DNA of 20,282 nt, from the NCBI RefSeq assembly GCF_036565765.1, contig NZ_DATCXP010000083.1; one strand, written 5' to 3'. Positions within the stretch are counted from its first letter, which is position 1; each line of letters opens with the position of its first letter. Shown piece by piece: positions 1 through 7,206 of this stretch. The notes below the pieces were generated by a model, which saw only the letters and a list, made by a program, of their open reading frames with translations, was not told the DNA's origin and searched no databases. The DNA comes from Terrimesophilobacter sp036565765. Lineage in GTDB: Bacteria > Actinomycetota > Actinomycetes > Actinomycetales > Microbacteriaceae. The translations under genes and the position numbers were made by a program.

Positions 1-714
1 ACCGCGGTCGGCCGCTGCGAGGTCGTGAGCTTCAGCCCGGAGTCCCACGGTTCCTTCGGGAGCCAGTCCGTCTCGCGCGCCCGCACCGTGATCGAGGCCT
101 GGGCCGACCGCACCGAGGCGCTCTCGGCGCTGCCCGGCATCCAGCAGGTGTTTCCCTTCGAGAACCGCGGCGAGGCGATCGGGGTGACGCTGCATCATCC
201 GCACGGCCAGATCTACGCCTACCCGTACATCACCCCGCGCACCCTGCGGCTGATCGAGTCGGTCGAGCGGATGCCGGAGCTGTTCCAGCGCATCCTCGAC
301 TCCGAGGCCGGCTCGGAGCGCGTCGTGCTGAGCGGCGAGCACTGGACCGCCTTCGTGCCGTTCGCTGCGCGCTGGCCGATCGAGGTGCACATGCTCCCTC
401 ATCGGCAGGTGCCGGATTTCGCCGGGACAACGGATGCCGAGCGCGACGAGCTCGCCGAGCTGTACCGAACCCTGCTGCGCGGCCTCGACCGGATCTACGA
501 CACTCCGACCCCGTACATCGCCGCCTGGCACCAGGCGCCGGTGAAGGTGCACCGCTCCGACATCCGGCTCATGCTGCAACTCACCTCTCCCCGTCGCAGC
601 GAGTCGAAGCTCAAGTACCTCGCCGGCTCGGAGGCGGCCATGGGAGCCTGGGTGAGCGACGTGACGCCGGAGAGCGCCGCAGTGCTCGTGCGTGCCGGGA
701 TCGCCAGCCTGTGA
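1..714 (+). CDS. galT: Galactose-1-phosphate uridylyltransferase, 3' part (5' end outside window)
   Basis: The reading frame is open from base 1, so the gene starts before the window and 237 residues of its C-terminal part are present; an internal GTG at 25 is not the real start. The enzyme exchanges UMP between UDP-glucose and galactose-1-phosphate in the cytoplasmic Leloir pathway. The sequence shows the family active site: a F-S-P-x-S-H stretch near the start, then V-F-x-x-E-N-R-G, then His-Pro-His-Gly-Gln at partial residues 66-70, whose second His is the uridylylated nucleophile in characterised GalT. The downstream P-x-x-A-x-R-W-P-x-E-x-H block is the C-terminal half of the fold. galK begins 25 bases after the stop, so the two are almost certainly co-transcribed. 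The identification is firm; only the N-terminus is missing. Confidence 0.95.
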   Translation, partial: TAVGRCEVVSFSPESHGSFGSQSVSRARTVIEAWADRTEALSALPGIQQVFPFENRGEAIGVTLHHPHGQIYAYPYITPRTLRLIESVERMPELFQRILDSEAGSERVVLSGEHWTAFVPFAARWPIEVHMLPHRQVPDFAGTTDAERDELAELYRTLLRGLDRIYDTPTPYIAAWHQAPVKVHRSDIRLMLQLTSPRRSESKLKYLAGSEAAMGAWVSDVTPESAAVLVRAGIASL

Positions 715-739
715 GCGAAACGAGGGAGAGCACAAGACC

Positions 740-1900
740 ATGAGCGACATCCGCGATGACGCTGTCCGGGCATTCAGCGAACTGTTCGGGCACTCCCCCT
801 CCGGGGTCTGGTCGGCGCCGGGCCGGGTGAACCTCGTCGGCGAGCACACCGACTACAACGAGGGCTTCGTGCTGCCGTTCGCGATCGACCGGCGCACGGT
901 GACCGCACTGGGGGCACGACAGGACCGGACTCTGCGGGTGGCGAGCGCGTTCGCCGACGAGCTGGTCGAGATCGATCTGACCGACCTGACGCCGGACAGG
1001 TTACGTGGCTGGTCGGCTTACCCGCTCGGGGTCGTCTGGGCGCTCGGCCAGTTCGGCGCCGACCTCGGCGCCGTTCCAGGGGTCGACGTGTTCATCGACT
1101 CCGATGTCCCGGTCGGGGCGGGGCTCTCGTCCTCCGCCGCCATCGAGTGCGCGATCGCGATCGCGCTGAACGACACCTGGCAGCTGGGGTTCGATCGCAG
1201 AACCCTCGCCCGGATCGGACAGCTCGCGGAGAACTCGGCCGTCGGCGCGCCGACCGGGATCATGGACCAGACCGCGTCTCTCCTCGGCGAGCCGGACTCC
1301 GCGGTGTTCCTCGACTGCAGGAGCCTCGACACCGAGCTCGTCGATCTCGGCCTCGAAGATGCCGGCATCGAGATCGTCGTCATCGACACCGAGCAGAGCC
1401 ACAACCTCGCGCAGAGCGGCTACGCCGACCGGCGGGCGGCCTGCGAGCTCGCAGCGAGAACCCTCGGCATCGCGTCACTGCGCGAGCTGAGCGTCGAGGG
1501 GCTCGCGGATGTCAGAAATGTACTCGACGACACCCTGTTCCGCCGAGTCCGTCACGTCGTCACCGAGAACCAGCGCGTGCTCGACACGGTCGCGGCCCTG
1601 CGCGAGCACGGACCTGGGGCGATCGGTGAACTGCTCGACGCCTCCCACCGCTCGATGCGCGACGATTTCGAGATCTCCACGCCGGAACTCGACCTCGCGG
1701 TCGAGACGGCGAACGCGAACGGCGCCATCGGTGCTCGCATGACAGGAGGCGGTTTCGGCGGCGCCGTCGTCGCACTGGTTCCCGCCCACTTCGAGTCGCT
1801 GTTACGAGTTGCTATCGATGGTGCGTTCGCCGAACATGGGCTCGGGCAACCTGATACTTTCAGGGTGGCAGCCTCCGGCGGTGCGCGACGCGACGCGTAA
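740..1900 (+). CDS. galK: Galactokinase
   Basis: GalK phosphorylates galactose at C1 with ATP, feeding the adjacent GalT. The 386-residue product is normal length for the family. It has the galactokinase signature G-R-V-N-L-V-G-E-H-T-D-Y-N at residues 28-40, the GHMP ATP-binding loop V-P-V-G-A-G-L-S-S-S-A-A at 123-134, the catalytic Asp in G-I-M-D-Q at about 176, and the third GHMP motif M-T-G-G-G-F-G-G at 334-341. An in-frame ATG exists at 692, inside galT, but the ATG at 740 is preferred: a GAGGGAGAG ribosome site lies about 10 bases upstream and the protein then starts where galactokinases usually do. In context GalK/GalT could handle galactose released by the GH4 enzyme encoded about 12 kb away, although no shared regulation is visible. 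Confidence 0.96.
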   Translation: MSDIRDDAVRAFSELFGHSPSGVWSAPGRVNLVGEHTDYNEGFVLPFAIDRRTVTALGARQDRTLRVASAFADELVEIDLTDLTPDRLRGWSAYPLGVVWALGQFGADLGAVPGVDVFIDSDVPVGAGLSSSAAIECAIAIALNDTWQLGFDRRTLARIGQLAENSAVGAPTGIMDQTASLLGEPDSAVFLDCRSLDTELVDLGLEDAGIEIVVIDTEQSHNLAQSGYADRRAACELAARTLGIASLRELSVEGLADVRNVLDDTLFRRVRHVVTENQRVLDTVAALREHGPGAIGELLDASHRSMRDDFEISTPELDLAVETANANGAIGARMTGGGFGGAVVALVPAHFESLLRVAIDGAFAEHGLGQPDTFRVAASGGARRDA

Positions 1901-1943
1901 GCGACAAGGATGCCGCAGTCGTAGCGCGTGGAGGGAGATTTGC

Positions 1944-2711
1944 ATGGGGGCAGCACGGGTGAGACTCGCTTCCGGTGCCATCGGTGTTCTGGCCATTGCT
2001 CTTCTACTGGCCGGATGCGGCGGGACTGCCGCACCGGCACCCGCACCATCCGACCTCCCCGTGAGCGGCTCGCCCAGCCCCTCCGCTGAGCCGGAACCCG
2101 ACGCGAACGCCGACCTCCTGTTCCTGATCACCGCGAACGTGCGCGCCGTGGATGGGCGAACGGTCGGCATCTCGATGGCTGCGCACGAGCCGATCGCGAG
2201 CACGGACCCGAACGCCACCGATCTCAGGAACGAGTTCCTCGGCACCTGCGGCGCAGGCAACGGCGCCCAGCCGTTCGATGAGCAGTACCTCGAGACCAAC
2301 GGCAGCACGCTCATGCTCGTCGAGTTGTCGACGAACACGCCGGACCAGGAGTTCGTGCAACCGCTCGACCTGTTCTTCGGGAGCCCGTATTTCGCGCAGG
2401 CGGCGGCCGGCCCCGGCATCCAGCCGGGACCCGGCGGGCAGACCTGCTTCTTCGGCTTTCTCTGGACGAGGTCGGGAGACGTTCGCGGAATCGCCGACTT
2501 CGAGAACTCCGACGGGACGCCCGATCTCAAGCAGTGGCAGTACGGCCATTACGGGTTCACCGTAGCGCCGGATTCCGGTGCGACGATCGAGGCCTGCAAG
2601 GTCACGATCACCGACCGCGGCCTGAAATCGGGAATCGACCAGGTCGAAGGATGGGACCCCAGCCTCGCCGCAACCGGGATCTCCTGCGGGATCGGCTACA
2701 GCGGGGAGTAA
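1944..2711 (+). CDS. Secreted lipoprotein of unknown function
   Basis: I do not recognise this 255-residue protein. It starts at ATG 1944, just after a GGAGGGAGA ribosome site. The open frame extends upstream into galK, but only this start places the signal peptide at the N-terminus. Residues 1-24 form a lipoprotein signal (basic start, hydrophobic core, L-L-A-G lipobox) with the lipidated Cys at 25. A low-complexity Ala/Pro/Ser linker (about 26-50) follows, typical of a tether from membrane to globular domain. The rest contains four further cysteines, in G-T-C-G, Q-T-C-F, E-A-C-K and I-S-C-G contexts, which could form two disulfides outside the cell. It follows galK by 43 bases and may be read from the gal transcript, but nothing shows a role in galactose use. 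Two stem-loops follow its stop. Confidence 0.85.
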   Translation: MGAARVRLASGAIGVLAIALLLAGCGGTAAPAPAPSDLPVSGSPSPSAEPEPDANADLLFLITANVRAVDGRTVGISMAAHEPIASTDPNATDLRNEFLGTCGAGNGAQPFDEQYLETNGSTLMLVELSTNTPDQEFVQPLDLFFGSPYFAQAAAGPGIQPGPGGQTCFFGFLWTRSGDVRGIADFENSDGTPDLKQWQYGHYGFTVAPDSGATIEACKVTITDRGLKSGIDQVEGWDPSLAATGISCGIGYSGE

Positions 2712-2735
2712 CCTCACCGCTCCCTGAGGAGCGCG

Positions 2736-2776
2736 CGGCACAGAGAGCGAGGACCATTTCTGGTCCTCGCGTGCCG
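2736..2776 (+). terminator. Bulged stem-loop after the lipoprotein gene
   Basis: A perfect 10-bp stem (2747-2756 pairing with 2761-2770) closes a TTTC loop. A second 6-bp stem (CGGCAC at 2736-2741 with GTGCCG at 2771-2776) extends it beyond a five-base bulge. It sits 24 bases after the lipoprotein stop, between convergent genes, which fits a terminator. There is no T-run, as is common in high-GC actinobacteria, so the function is inferred from structure and position. Confidence 0.7.
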
Positions 2777-2780
2777 CCAG

Positions 2781-2807
2781 CTCCGACCGTCGTCCCGACG
2801 GTCGGAG
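2781..2807. terminator. Perfect 12-bp hairpin with 3-base loop
   Basis: CTCCGACCGTCG (2781-2792) and CGACGGTCGGAG (2796-2807) pair perfectly around a TCC loop. It directly follows the bulged stem-loop and lies between the convergent lipoprotein and folD genes. Being symmetric, it could terminate transcription from either side. No T-tract is seen. Confidence 0.6.
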
Positions 2808-2811
2808 CCGA

Positions 2812-2911
2812 CGTCTCGAAGGGAGCCTGCTCGGAATGCCCCCTTCGAGGCTCGCTTCGCTCGCACCCTTCGAGACGGCCTTCGGCGTCCTCAGGGCAAG
2901 CCTCAGGGGGC
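2812..2911. repeat. Intergenic palindromic repeat (REP-like), degenerate copy
   Basis: CGTCTCGAAGGG (2812-2823) is the exact inverse of CCCTTCGAGACG (2866-2877). Between and after these arms are more pieces of the same vocabulary (CCCTTCGAGG, CCTCAGGGCAAG, CCTCAGGGGG). Related words recur at 3821-3889, 18738-18840 and 20118 onward, all outside genes. Such dispersed palindromes are common in Microbacteriaceae-type genomes. Confidence 0.65.
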
Positions 2912-2921
2912 GGTTGTTGTG

Positions 2922-3788
2922 TCAGCGCTCGGCGAGGTCCACGACGTTGCTGAGCAGCATCGCTCTGGTCATCGGGCCGACGCCGCCCGGGTTCGGGGAA
3001 ATCCACGCGGCGACCTCCGCCACACCGGGAGCCACATCGCCGGCGATCCGGCTCTCGCCGTCCTCGACGATCCGGCTCACGCCGACATCCAGCACGATCG
3101 CGCCCGGCTTCACGTTCTCGGCGGTGACGATGCCGGGAACTCCGGCCGCCGCGATGATGACATCCGCGCGCCGCAGCTGTTCACCGAGATCCGCCGTCCC
3201 GGTGTGGGTGAGGGTCACTGTCGCGTTGTACTCGCGGCGCGTCAGAAGCGGACCGATGGCGCGGCCGACCGTGACCCCGCGGCCGACGACCACGACGTTC
3301 TTGCCGGACCAGGCGATGCCGTGCCGCTCCACGAGCTCGATGATCCCCCGCGGCGTGCAGGGCAGCGGGGTCTCGATCGGACGGTTCACGTTCAGCAGCA
3401 GGCGGCCGAGGTTGGTCGGGTGCAGGCCGTCAGCATCCTTCTCCGGTGCCACCCGCTCGAGGATCGCATTCGTGTCGATGTGTGCGGGAAGCGGCAGCTG
3501 CACGATGTAGCCGGTCGTCGCGGGATCCGCGTTCAGCTCGTCGATGACCGCTTCGAGCTCGGCCTGGGTTGTCGACTCCGGCAGGTCGCGGCGGATGGAT
3601 GCCATGCCCACCTCCGCGCAGTCACGATGCTTACCAGCGACGTACCACTTCGAGCCGGGGTCGTCGCCGACGAGCACGGTGCCGAGGCCCGGGATGATCC
3701 CCGCCGCGCGCAGTGCCGCGACGCGCTCTCTCAGCTCGGCCTTGATGGCGCTCGCTGTGGCCTTGCCGTCGAGGATCTGTGCGGTCAT
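2922..3788 (-). CDS. folD: Bifunctional methylenetetrahydrofolate dehydrogenase / cyclohydrolase
   Basis: FolD oxidises 5,10-methylene-THF to methenyl-THF with NADP and hydrolyses it to 10-formyl-THF, the one-carbon donor for purine synthesis. The 288-residue length is standard. Residues 49-53 (Y-V-A-G-K) contain the Tyr and catalytic Lys of the family; Q-L-P-L-P is at 97-101; D-A-D-G-x-H is at 118-123; the Rossmann loop V-V-V-G-R-G-x-x-V-G-R is at 166-176; and P-N-P-G-G-V-G-P-M-T is at 265-274. The ATG at 3788 is chosen because the protein then begins like other FolDs; the frame extends to 3926, but that stretch lies in a palindromic repeat and would give an atypical basic leader. No strong ribosome site precedes it. 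It lies 100 bases after glyA on the same strand, so it should share the riboswitch-controlled transcript. Confidence 0.95.
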   Translation of the reverse strand: MTAQILDGKATASAIKAELRERVAALRAAGIIPGLGTVLVGDDPGSKWYVAGKHRDCAEVGMASIRRDLPESTTQAELEAVIDELNADPATTGYIVQLPLPAHIDTNAILERVAPEKDADGLHPTNLGRLLLNVNRPIETPLPCTPRGIIELVERHGIAWSGKNVVVVGRGVTVGRAIGPLLTRREYNATVTLTHTGTADLGEQLRRADVIIAAAGVPGIVTAENVKPGAIVLDVGVSRIVEDGESRIAGDVAPGVAEVAAWISPNPGGVGPMTRAMLLSNVVDLAER

Positions 3789-3820
3789 CGGCGGACTGAC
3801 ATCGTCTCGCGTCGAGCCCC

Positions 3821-3889
3821 GCTCTCGGATTGAGCCTGTCGAAATCCGGTCTCGACAAGCTCGACCTGAGAAGAAAGCTCGGCGAGAGC
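3821..3889. repeat. Palindromic repeat between glyA and folD
   Basis: Outer arms GCTCTCG (3821-3827) and CGAGAGC (3883-3889) enclose an inner imperfect inverted repeat: TGAGCCTGTCGA (3831-3842) against TCGACAAGCTCGA (3852-3864). The element ends on the glyA stop codon and fills most of the glyA-folD gap. It belongs to the same GAGCCTGTCGA family as the repeats elsewhere in the window. In the transcript it could fold into a long hairpin that affects glyA mRNA decay or the glyA:folD expression ratio. Confidence 0.7.
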
Positions 3890-5175
3890 TACCATTGCTC
3901 GAGCCCGGGGTAGAGCGGGAACGCATCCGTGAGCTTCTTCACACGCTCGCGGAGCGCAGCGACATCCGGGTTCGGGCGCAGCGCCGCCGCGATCACGTCG
4001 GCGACCTCGGTGAACTCCTCGTCGTCGAAGCCGCGCGTCGCGAGCGCGGGCGTCCCGATGCGCAGACCGGATGTCACCATCGGCGGACGCGGGTCGAACG
4101 GCACGGCGTTCCGGTTCACGGTGATGCCGACGGTGTGCAGCACGTCCTCGGCCTGCTGCCCGTCGAGAACGGAGTCGCGCAGGTCGGCGAGCACGAGGTG
4201 CACGTCCGTTCCACCAGTGAGGACATCGACGCCGTTCGCCTTCGCGTCGTCTGCGGTGAGCCGCTCGGCGAGGATCTTCGCCCCGCGGACGGTGCGCTCC
4301 TGACGGTCCTTGAACTCGGCGCTTCCCGCGAGCAGGAACGCGGTGGCCTTCGCGGCGATGATGTGCATGAGCGGTCCGCCCTGCTGGCCGGGGAACACGT
4401 TCGAATTGAGCTTCTTCGCGAGTTCCTGATCACGGCTGAGGATGAAGCCCGAGCGCGGACCGGCGAGGGTCTTGTGCACGGTGCTGGAGACGACATCCGC
4501 GTGAGGAACTGGACTCGGGTGCAGCCCGGCCGCGACGAGGCCCGCGAAGTGCGCCATGTCGACCCACAGCTTCGCACCGACCTCGTCGGCGATGGCCCGG
4601 AACGCGGCGAAGTCCAGCTGGCGCGGGTAGGCCGACCAGCCCGCGATGATGACGGTCGGCTTGTGCTCGAGCGCCTTGTCGCGCACGACATCCATGTCGA
4701 CCAGGAACGTCTTCGGGTCGACCCCGTAGCTCGTCGCGTTGTAGAGCTTGCCGGAGAAGTTGAGCCTCATGCCATGGGTGAGGTGACCGCCGTGCGCGAG
4801 CTCGAGACCGAGGATGGTGTCGCCGGGTGTGGCGATCGCCGAAAGCACCGCGGCGTTCGCGGTCGCGCCGGAGTGCGGCTGCACATTCGCGTACTCGGCG
4901 CCGAACAGCGCCTTCGCGCGATCGATCGCGAGCTGCTCGGCGACGTCGACGTACTCGCATCCACCGTAGTAGCGGCGTCCCGGGTAGCCCTCGGCGTACT
5001 TGTTGGTGAGCACGGAGCCTGCCGACTCGAGGACGGCGCGGGGCACGAAGTTCTCGCTCGCGATCATCTCGAGGTAGTCGCGCTGACGGCCGAGCTCCTG
5101 CTGCAGCACGGCGGCGATCTCGGGGTCGACGCTCGACAGCGGGTCGGTGAAGGTGGATGGGAGGCGGTTTGACAC
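3889..5175 (-). CDS. glyA: Serine hydroxymethyltransferase
   Basis: GlyA is the cytoplasmic PLP enzyme that converts serine and THF to glycine and 5,10-methylene-THF, the substrate of FolD encoded next to it. The 428 residues are a normal full length. Landmarks are Y-L-E-M-I-A-S-E-N-F at 34-43, N-K-Y-A-E-G-Y-P-G-R-R-Y-Y at 58-70, the PLP-stacking P-H-S-G-A-x-A-N at 100-107, W-V-D-M-A-H-F-A-G-L at 204-213 (Asp206 binds the pyridine nitrogen in the family), and the PLP Schiff-base Lys235 in T-V-H-K-T-L-A-G-P-R. The start is a GTG at 5175 with an AAGGAG ribosome site seven bases away. The leader contains a ZTP riboswitch (5222-5292), so expression should rise when 10-formyl-THF is short. Confidence 0.97.
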   Translation of the reverse strand: MSNRLPSTFTDPLSSVDPEIAAVLQQELGRQRDYLEMIASENFVPRAVLESAGSVLTNKYAEGYPGRRYYGGCEYVDVAEQLAIDRAKALFGAEYANVQPHSGATANAAVLSAIATPGDTILGLELAHGGHLTHGMRLNFSGKLYNATSYGVDPKTFLVDMDVVRDKALEHKPTVIIAGWSAYPRQLDFAAFRAIADEVGAKLWVDMAHFAGLVAAGLHPSPVPHADVVSSTVHKTLAGPRSGFILSRDQELAKKLNSNVFPGQQGGPLMHIIAAKATAFLLAGSAEFKDRQERTVRGAKILAERLTADDAKANGVDVLTGGTDVHLVLADLRDSVLDGQQAEDVLHTVGITVNRNAVPFDPRPPMVTSGLRIGTPALATRGFDDEEFTEVADVIAAALRPNPDVAALRERVKKLTDAFPLYPGLEQW

Positions 5176-5182
5176 TGGTGGG

Positions 5183-5188
5183 CTCCTT
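5183..5188 (-). promoter_or_regulatory. glyA ribosome-binding site (probable riboswitch output)
   Basis: AAGGAG lies seven bases before the GTG start at 5175 and fixes that start. Its 3' neighbour GCCCACC is complementary both to the TGGGC at the end of the riboswitch and to the GGTGG arm of its P2 hairpin. This offers an obvious ligand-dependent masking scheme. Confidence 0.7.
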
Positions 5189-5221
5189 GCGACATCGGAC
5201 GAGTACTACGGTATCCGTTCC

Positions 5222-5292
5222 GGCCCAGGCGTACGGCCGAATCGATGTCAGTCGCTCCCCGGTGGTGGCCACCTCAACGCCAGTCGCGACGG
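5222..5292 (-). promoter_or_regulatory. ZTP (pfl-type) riboswitch controlling glyA-folD
   Basis: On the minus strand the leader reads G-T-C-G-C-GACTGGCG, then a GGTGG-CCA-CCACC hairpin (5261-5273), then the invariant GGGGAGCGAC (5251-5260), a variable linker, and finally a GGC...GCC hairpin ending in CGCCTGGGC (5223-5231). This order and these words match the conserved core of the pfl motif, the ZMP/ZTP-sensing class. The outer P1 pairing is GTCGC (5286-5290) with GCGAC (5251-5255). ZTP reports shortage of 10-formyl-THF, and the class is known upstream of folate and purine genes such as glyA, folD and purH. No intrinsic terminator follows it. TGGGC (5223-5227) could pair with GCCCA (5179-5183), which touches the glyA ribosome site, so control of translation start is the likelier mechanism (inference). 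Confidence 0.93.
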
Positions 5293-5296
5293 AAAA

Positions 5297-5302
5297 AGCC
5301 TA
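5297..5302 (-). promoter_or_regulatory. Probable -10 element of the glyA-folD promoter
   Basis: TAGGCT on the minus strand fits the actinobacterial TANNNT -10 pattern and would start transcription a few bases before the riboswitch. It lies just past the stop of the upstream kinase gene, separating the glyA transcript from the sugar operon. No convincing -35 is visible at 16-19 bases. Confidence 0.5.
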
Positions 5303-5318
5303 GCAGCGGTCGCCCTCG

Positions 5319-6230
5319 CTACCGGTGAAGAATCAGCTCCACCTGGGCCGGATCGAAAGTGCCTGCCCCCGGCACCATCGCGTTGGCCGTCGCGACGGCG
5401 GTCGCCAGTTCCAGGGCCCTGGTGAGCCGGTCGCCGCGCTCGAGCCCGACGACAAGGCCGGCGAGAAAGCAGTCGCCGCTTCCGACCGGGTACCGTCCCG
5501 GCACGGGAACCGGCGCAACCATGACAACGCCGTCGCCATCGACCGCGCAAGCCCCCTCGACGCCATCGGTGACCACGACCAGCCCGGGACCCATCTCCCT
5601 CACTCGCTGCGCGAGTTGCTGGATGGGGATGCCGTCATCCGTGCCGAGAACCCCGGCCGCTTCCGTCCGGTTGATCTTCACGACATCCGGCCGGACCTCC
5701 TCGATCAGCCGGACGAGTGCGGGTCCGTGGCTGTCAACGGCGATGCGCGCTCCCGTCTCGCGCCGATCGCGCAGCAGGCGGCAGAGCTCGTCGATGGGAA
5801 GGCCGTCCGGCACGCTGCCGGCGAGCACCAGCCAGTCGCCCGTGGAGATCTCTGAGCTGCGCACCGCCTCGGCGAAGCTGCCCCAACTGCGCGCGTCGAC
5901 CGGGCCGGCCGGTTCGTAGAACTCGGTCAGCCTCTCGCTGTCGGCTGCCGCTATCGACAGGCAACTGCGGGTTTCCACTCCACCGTCGACCAGCTGCAGC
6001 TCGATCGGCGTCTCTCGCAGCATCGATGACACGAGCTCGCCGGTGCGACCGCCGAGTACGGCGATCGCCGACACCCGGGCCCCGAGAGTGGCCGCTGCGC
6101 GCGCAACGTTGAGGGCCTTTCCTCCCGCGCTGCGGTGGACCTCACTCGGCCGATTGATGCCTCCGACCTCGAGGGAGTCGACGAGGTAGGTCACATCGAG
6201 GGATGCGCTGAGCGCAAGACAGGAGATCAC
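5319..6230 (-). CDS. 1-phosphofructokinase / tagatose-6-phosphate kinase family (PfkB)
   Basis: This 303-residue cytoplasmic kinase belongs to the FruK/LacC branch of the PfkB family, which phosphorylates ketohexose monophosphates at C1 or C6. It shows the N-terminal sugar-binding G-G-K-A-L-N-V-A-R at 36-44 (FruK/LacC have G-G-K-G-x-N-V-A), V-V-K-I-N-R-T-E at 183-190, and the catalytic P-V-G-S-G-D at 248-253, where Asp253 is the expected base. The start is the GTG at 6230, overlapping the preceding kinase stop as GTGA; the longer open frame runs through that gene and is not used. With an AgaS-like isomerase/deaminase and a class II ketose-bisphosphate aldolase nearby, tagatose-6-phosphate kinase is the best guess. 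Fructose-1-phosphate is less likely because no PTS gene is present. It is the last gene of the minus-strand operon. Confidence 0.87.
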   Translation of the reverse strand: MISCLALSASLDVTYLVDSLEVGGINRPSEVHRSAGGKALNVARAAATLGARVSAIAVLGGRTGELVSSMLRETPIELQLVDGGVETRSCLSIAAADSERLTEFYEPAGPVDARSWGSFAEAVRSSEISTGDWLVLAGSVPDGLPIDELCRLLRDRRETGARIAVDSHGPALVRLIEEVRPDVVKINRTEAAGVLGTDDGIPIQQLAQRVREMGPGLVVVTDGVEGACAVDGDGVVMVAPVPVPGRYPVGSGDCFLAGLVVGLERGDRLTRALELATAVATANAMVPGAGTFDPAQVELILHR

Positions 6231-7171
6231 TCCGGCAGCCTCTCCATCAGCTCGGACAGTGTGCCCTGGGCGGCTGTACCGCCAACGCCCCGCGTCGACA
6301 GCGAGCCGGCCACCGCCGCCCACCGCAGACGGAGTCGCTCTGGAGTGATGTGCTGGCTCAGCGCGGCGAGGTATCCGGCATCGAAGCTGTCGCCGGCGCC
6401 GGTGGTGTCGACGACCTCGAGTGCGAGGCCGGGCGCGCTGTTGCGTTCTCCGTCCGGCCCCAGCGACCATCCTCCGGCGGCTCCGGCCTTGACCACCACC
6501 CTCGGGCCTCGCGCCGCTATGGCGCGCGCTGCCCCTTCGTCATGGGCGCCATCCCAGCCGAGTCTCGAGGCGATCGCCCTGAGCTCCTCCAGGTTGGGGA
6601 ACAGGATGTCGACCGCGGGCAGCAGGGCGGCGAGGCCGCTCCACCGACCGGAGGGGTCCCAGTTGGTGTCAAGGCTCGTGGTGATGCCTCCCGAGCGGAG
6701 GTCGGCGAGCAGTTCAGGCAGCCCCTGCGCGAGCTCCGGCAGCAGGAAGTAGGAGGCGAAGTGCACATGCGTCGGCTTGAGACGCTCGACGGCCGCTGCG
6801 ACCTGGCCGGCCGTGAGGAGCGGGACCGTACCCGGCAGAGTCAGGATGGCGCGGTCATCCGCCCCGGAAAGGATCACCGAGATCCCGGTGGGAGTGCCGG
6901 TGACCATGCTCAGCGCAGTCGTACCGACGCCGGCCCGCCCGAGCGCGTCTCGCGTGAACCGGCCGAATTCGTCGTCACCGACAACGGCGGCGAGATGAGT
7001 CTCAACTCCGAGGGCGGCAAGGCCGCACGCCGCGATCCCGGCGCTCGAGCCGAGTACCAGCCGCGCGTCGTCGAGAAGCTGCTCGGCCTGCCCGAACCGC
7101 GGCACGATGTCGCCGCGCAGCACAAGGTCGACGTTGGCGTCTCCGACGACCAGCACGCGCGACTCAGGCAT
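6227..7171 (-). CDS. PfkB/ribokinase-family sugar kinase, candidate amino-sugar kinase
   Basis: A 314-residue kinase of the ribokinase branch. It has G-D-A-N-V-D at 10-15, G-S-S-A-G-I-A at 41-47 where ribokinases have the G-G-x-x-x-N sugar-binding loop, F-P-N-L-E-E at 191-196, and the anion-hole and base motif D-T-T-G-A-G-D-S-F-D-A-G at 255-266 with Asp261 catalytic. The ATG at 7171 is supported by AAAGGCGG about nine bases upstream. It lies 35 bases after the permease gene and overlaps the next kinase by four bases. ABC-imported sugars arrive unphosphorylated, so a kinase is needed before the AgaS-like step; phosphorylating GalNAc, galactosamine or a related sugar would fill that place. This is inference: characterised GalNAc kinases belong to other families, and the altered N-terminal loop gives no substrate clue. 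Confidence 0.85.
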   Translation of the reverse strand: MPESRVLVVGDANVDLVLRGDIVPRFGQAEQLLDDARLVLGSSAGIAACGLAALGVETHLAAVVGDDEFGRFTRDALGRAGVGTTALSMVTGTPTGISVILSGADDRAILTLPGTVPLLTAGQVAAAVERLKPTHVHFASYFLLPELAQGLPELLADLRSGGITTSLDTNWDPSGRWSGLAALLPAVDILFPNLEELRAIASRLGWDGAHDEGAARAIAARGPRVVVKAGAAGGWSLGPDGERNSAPGLALEVVDTTGAGDSFDAGYLAALSQHITPERLRLRWAAVAGSLSTRGVGGTAAQGTLSELMERLPE

Positions 7172-7206
7172 GTGTTCCGCCTTTCTGAAGAGGTAGCAGC
7201 AGGAGT

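Noticed and set aside
3544..5172. A 542-codon plus-strand open frame across folD and glyA
   Set aside because: It is antisense to two firmly identified genes, its translation is rich in Arg/Glu/His with no family motif, and it reflects G+C-biased third positions.
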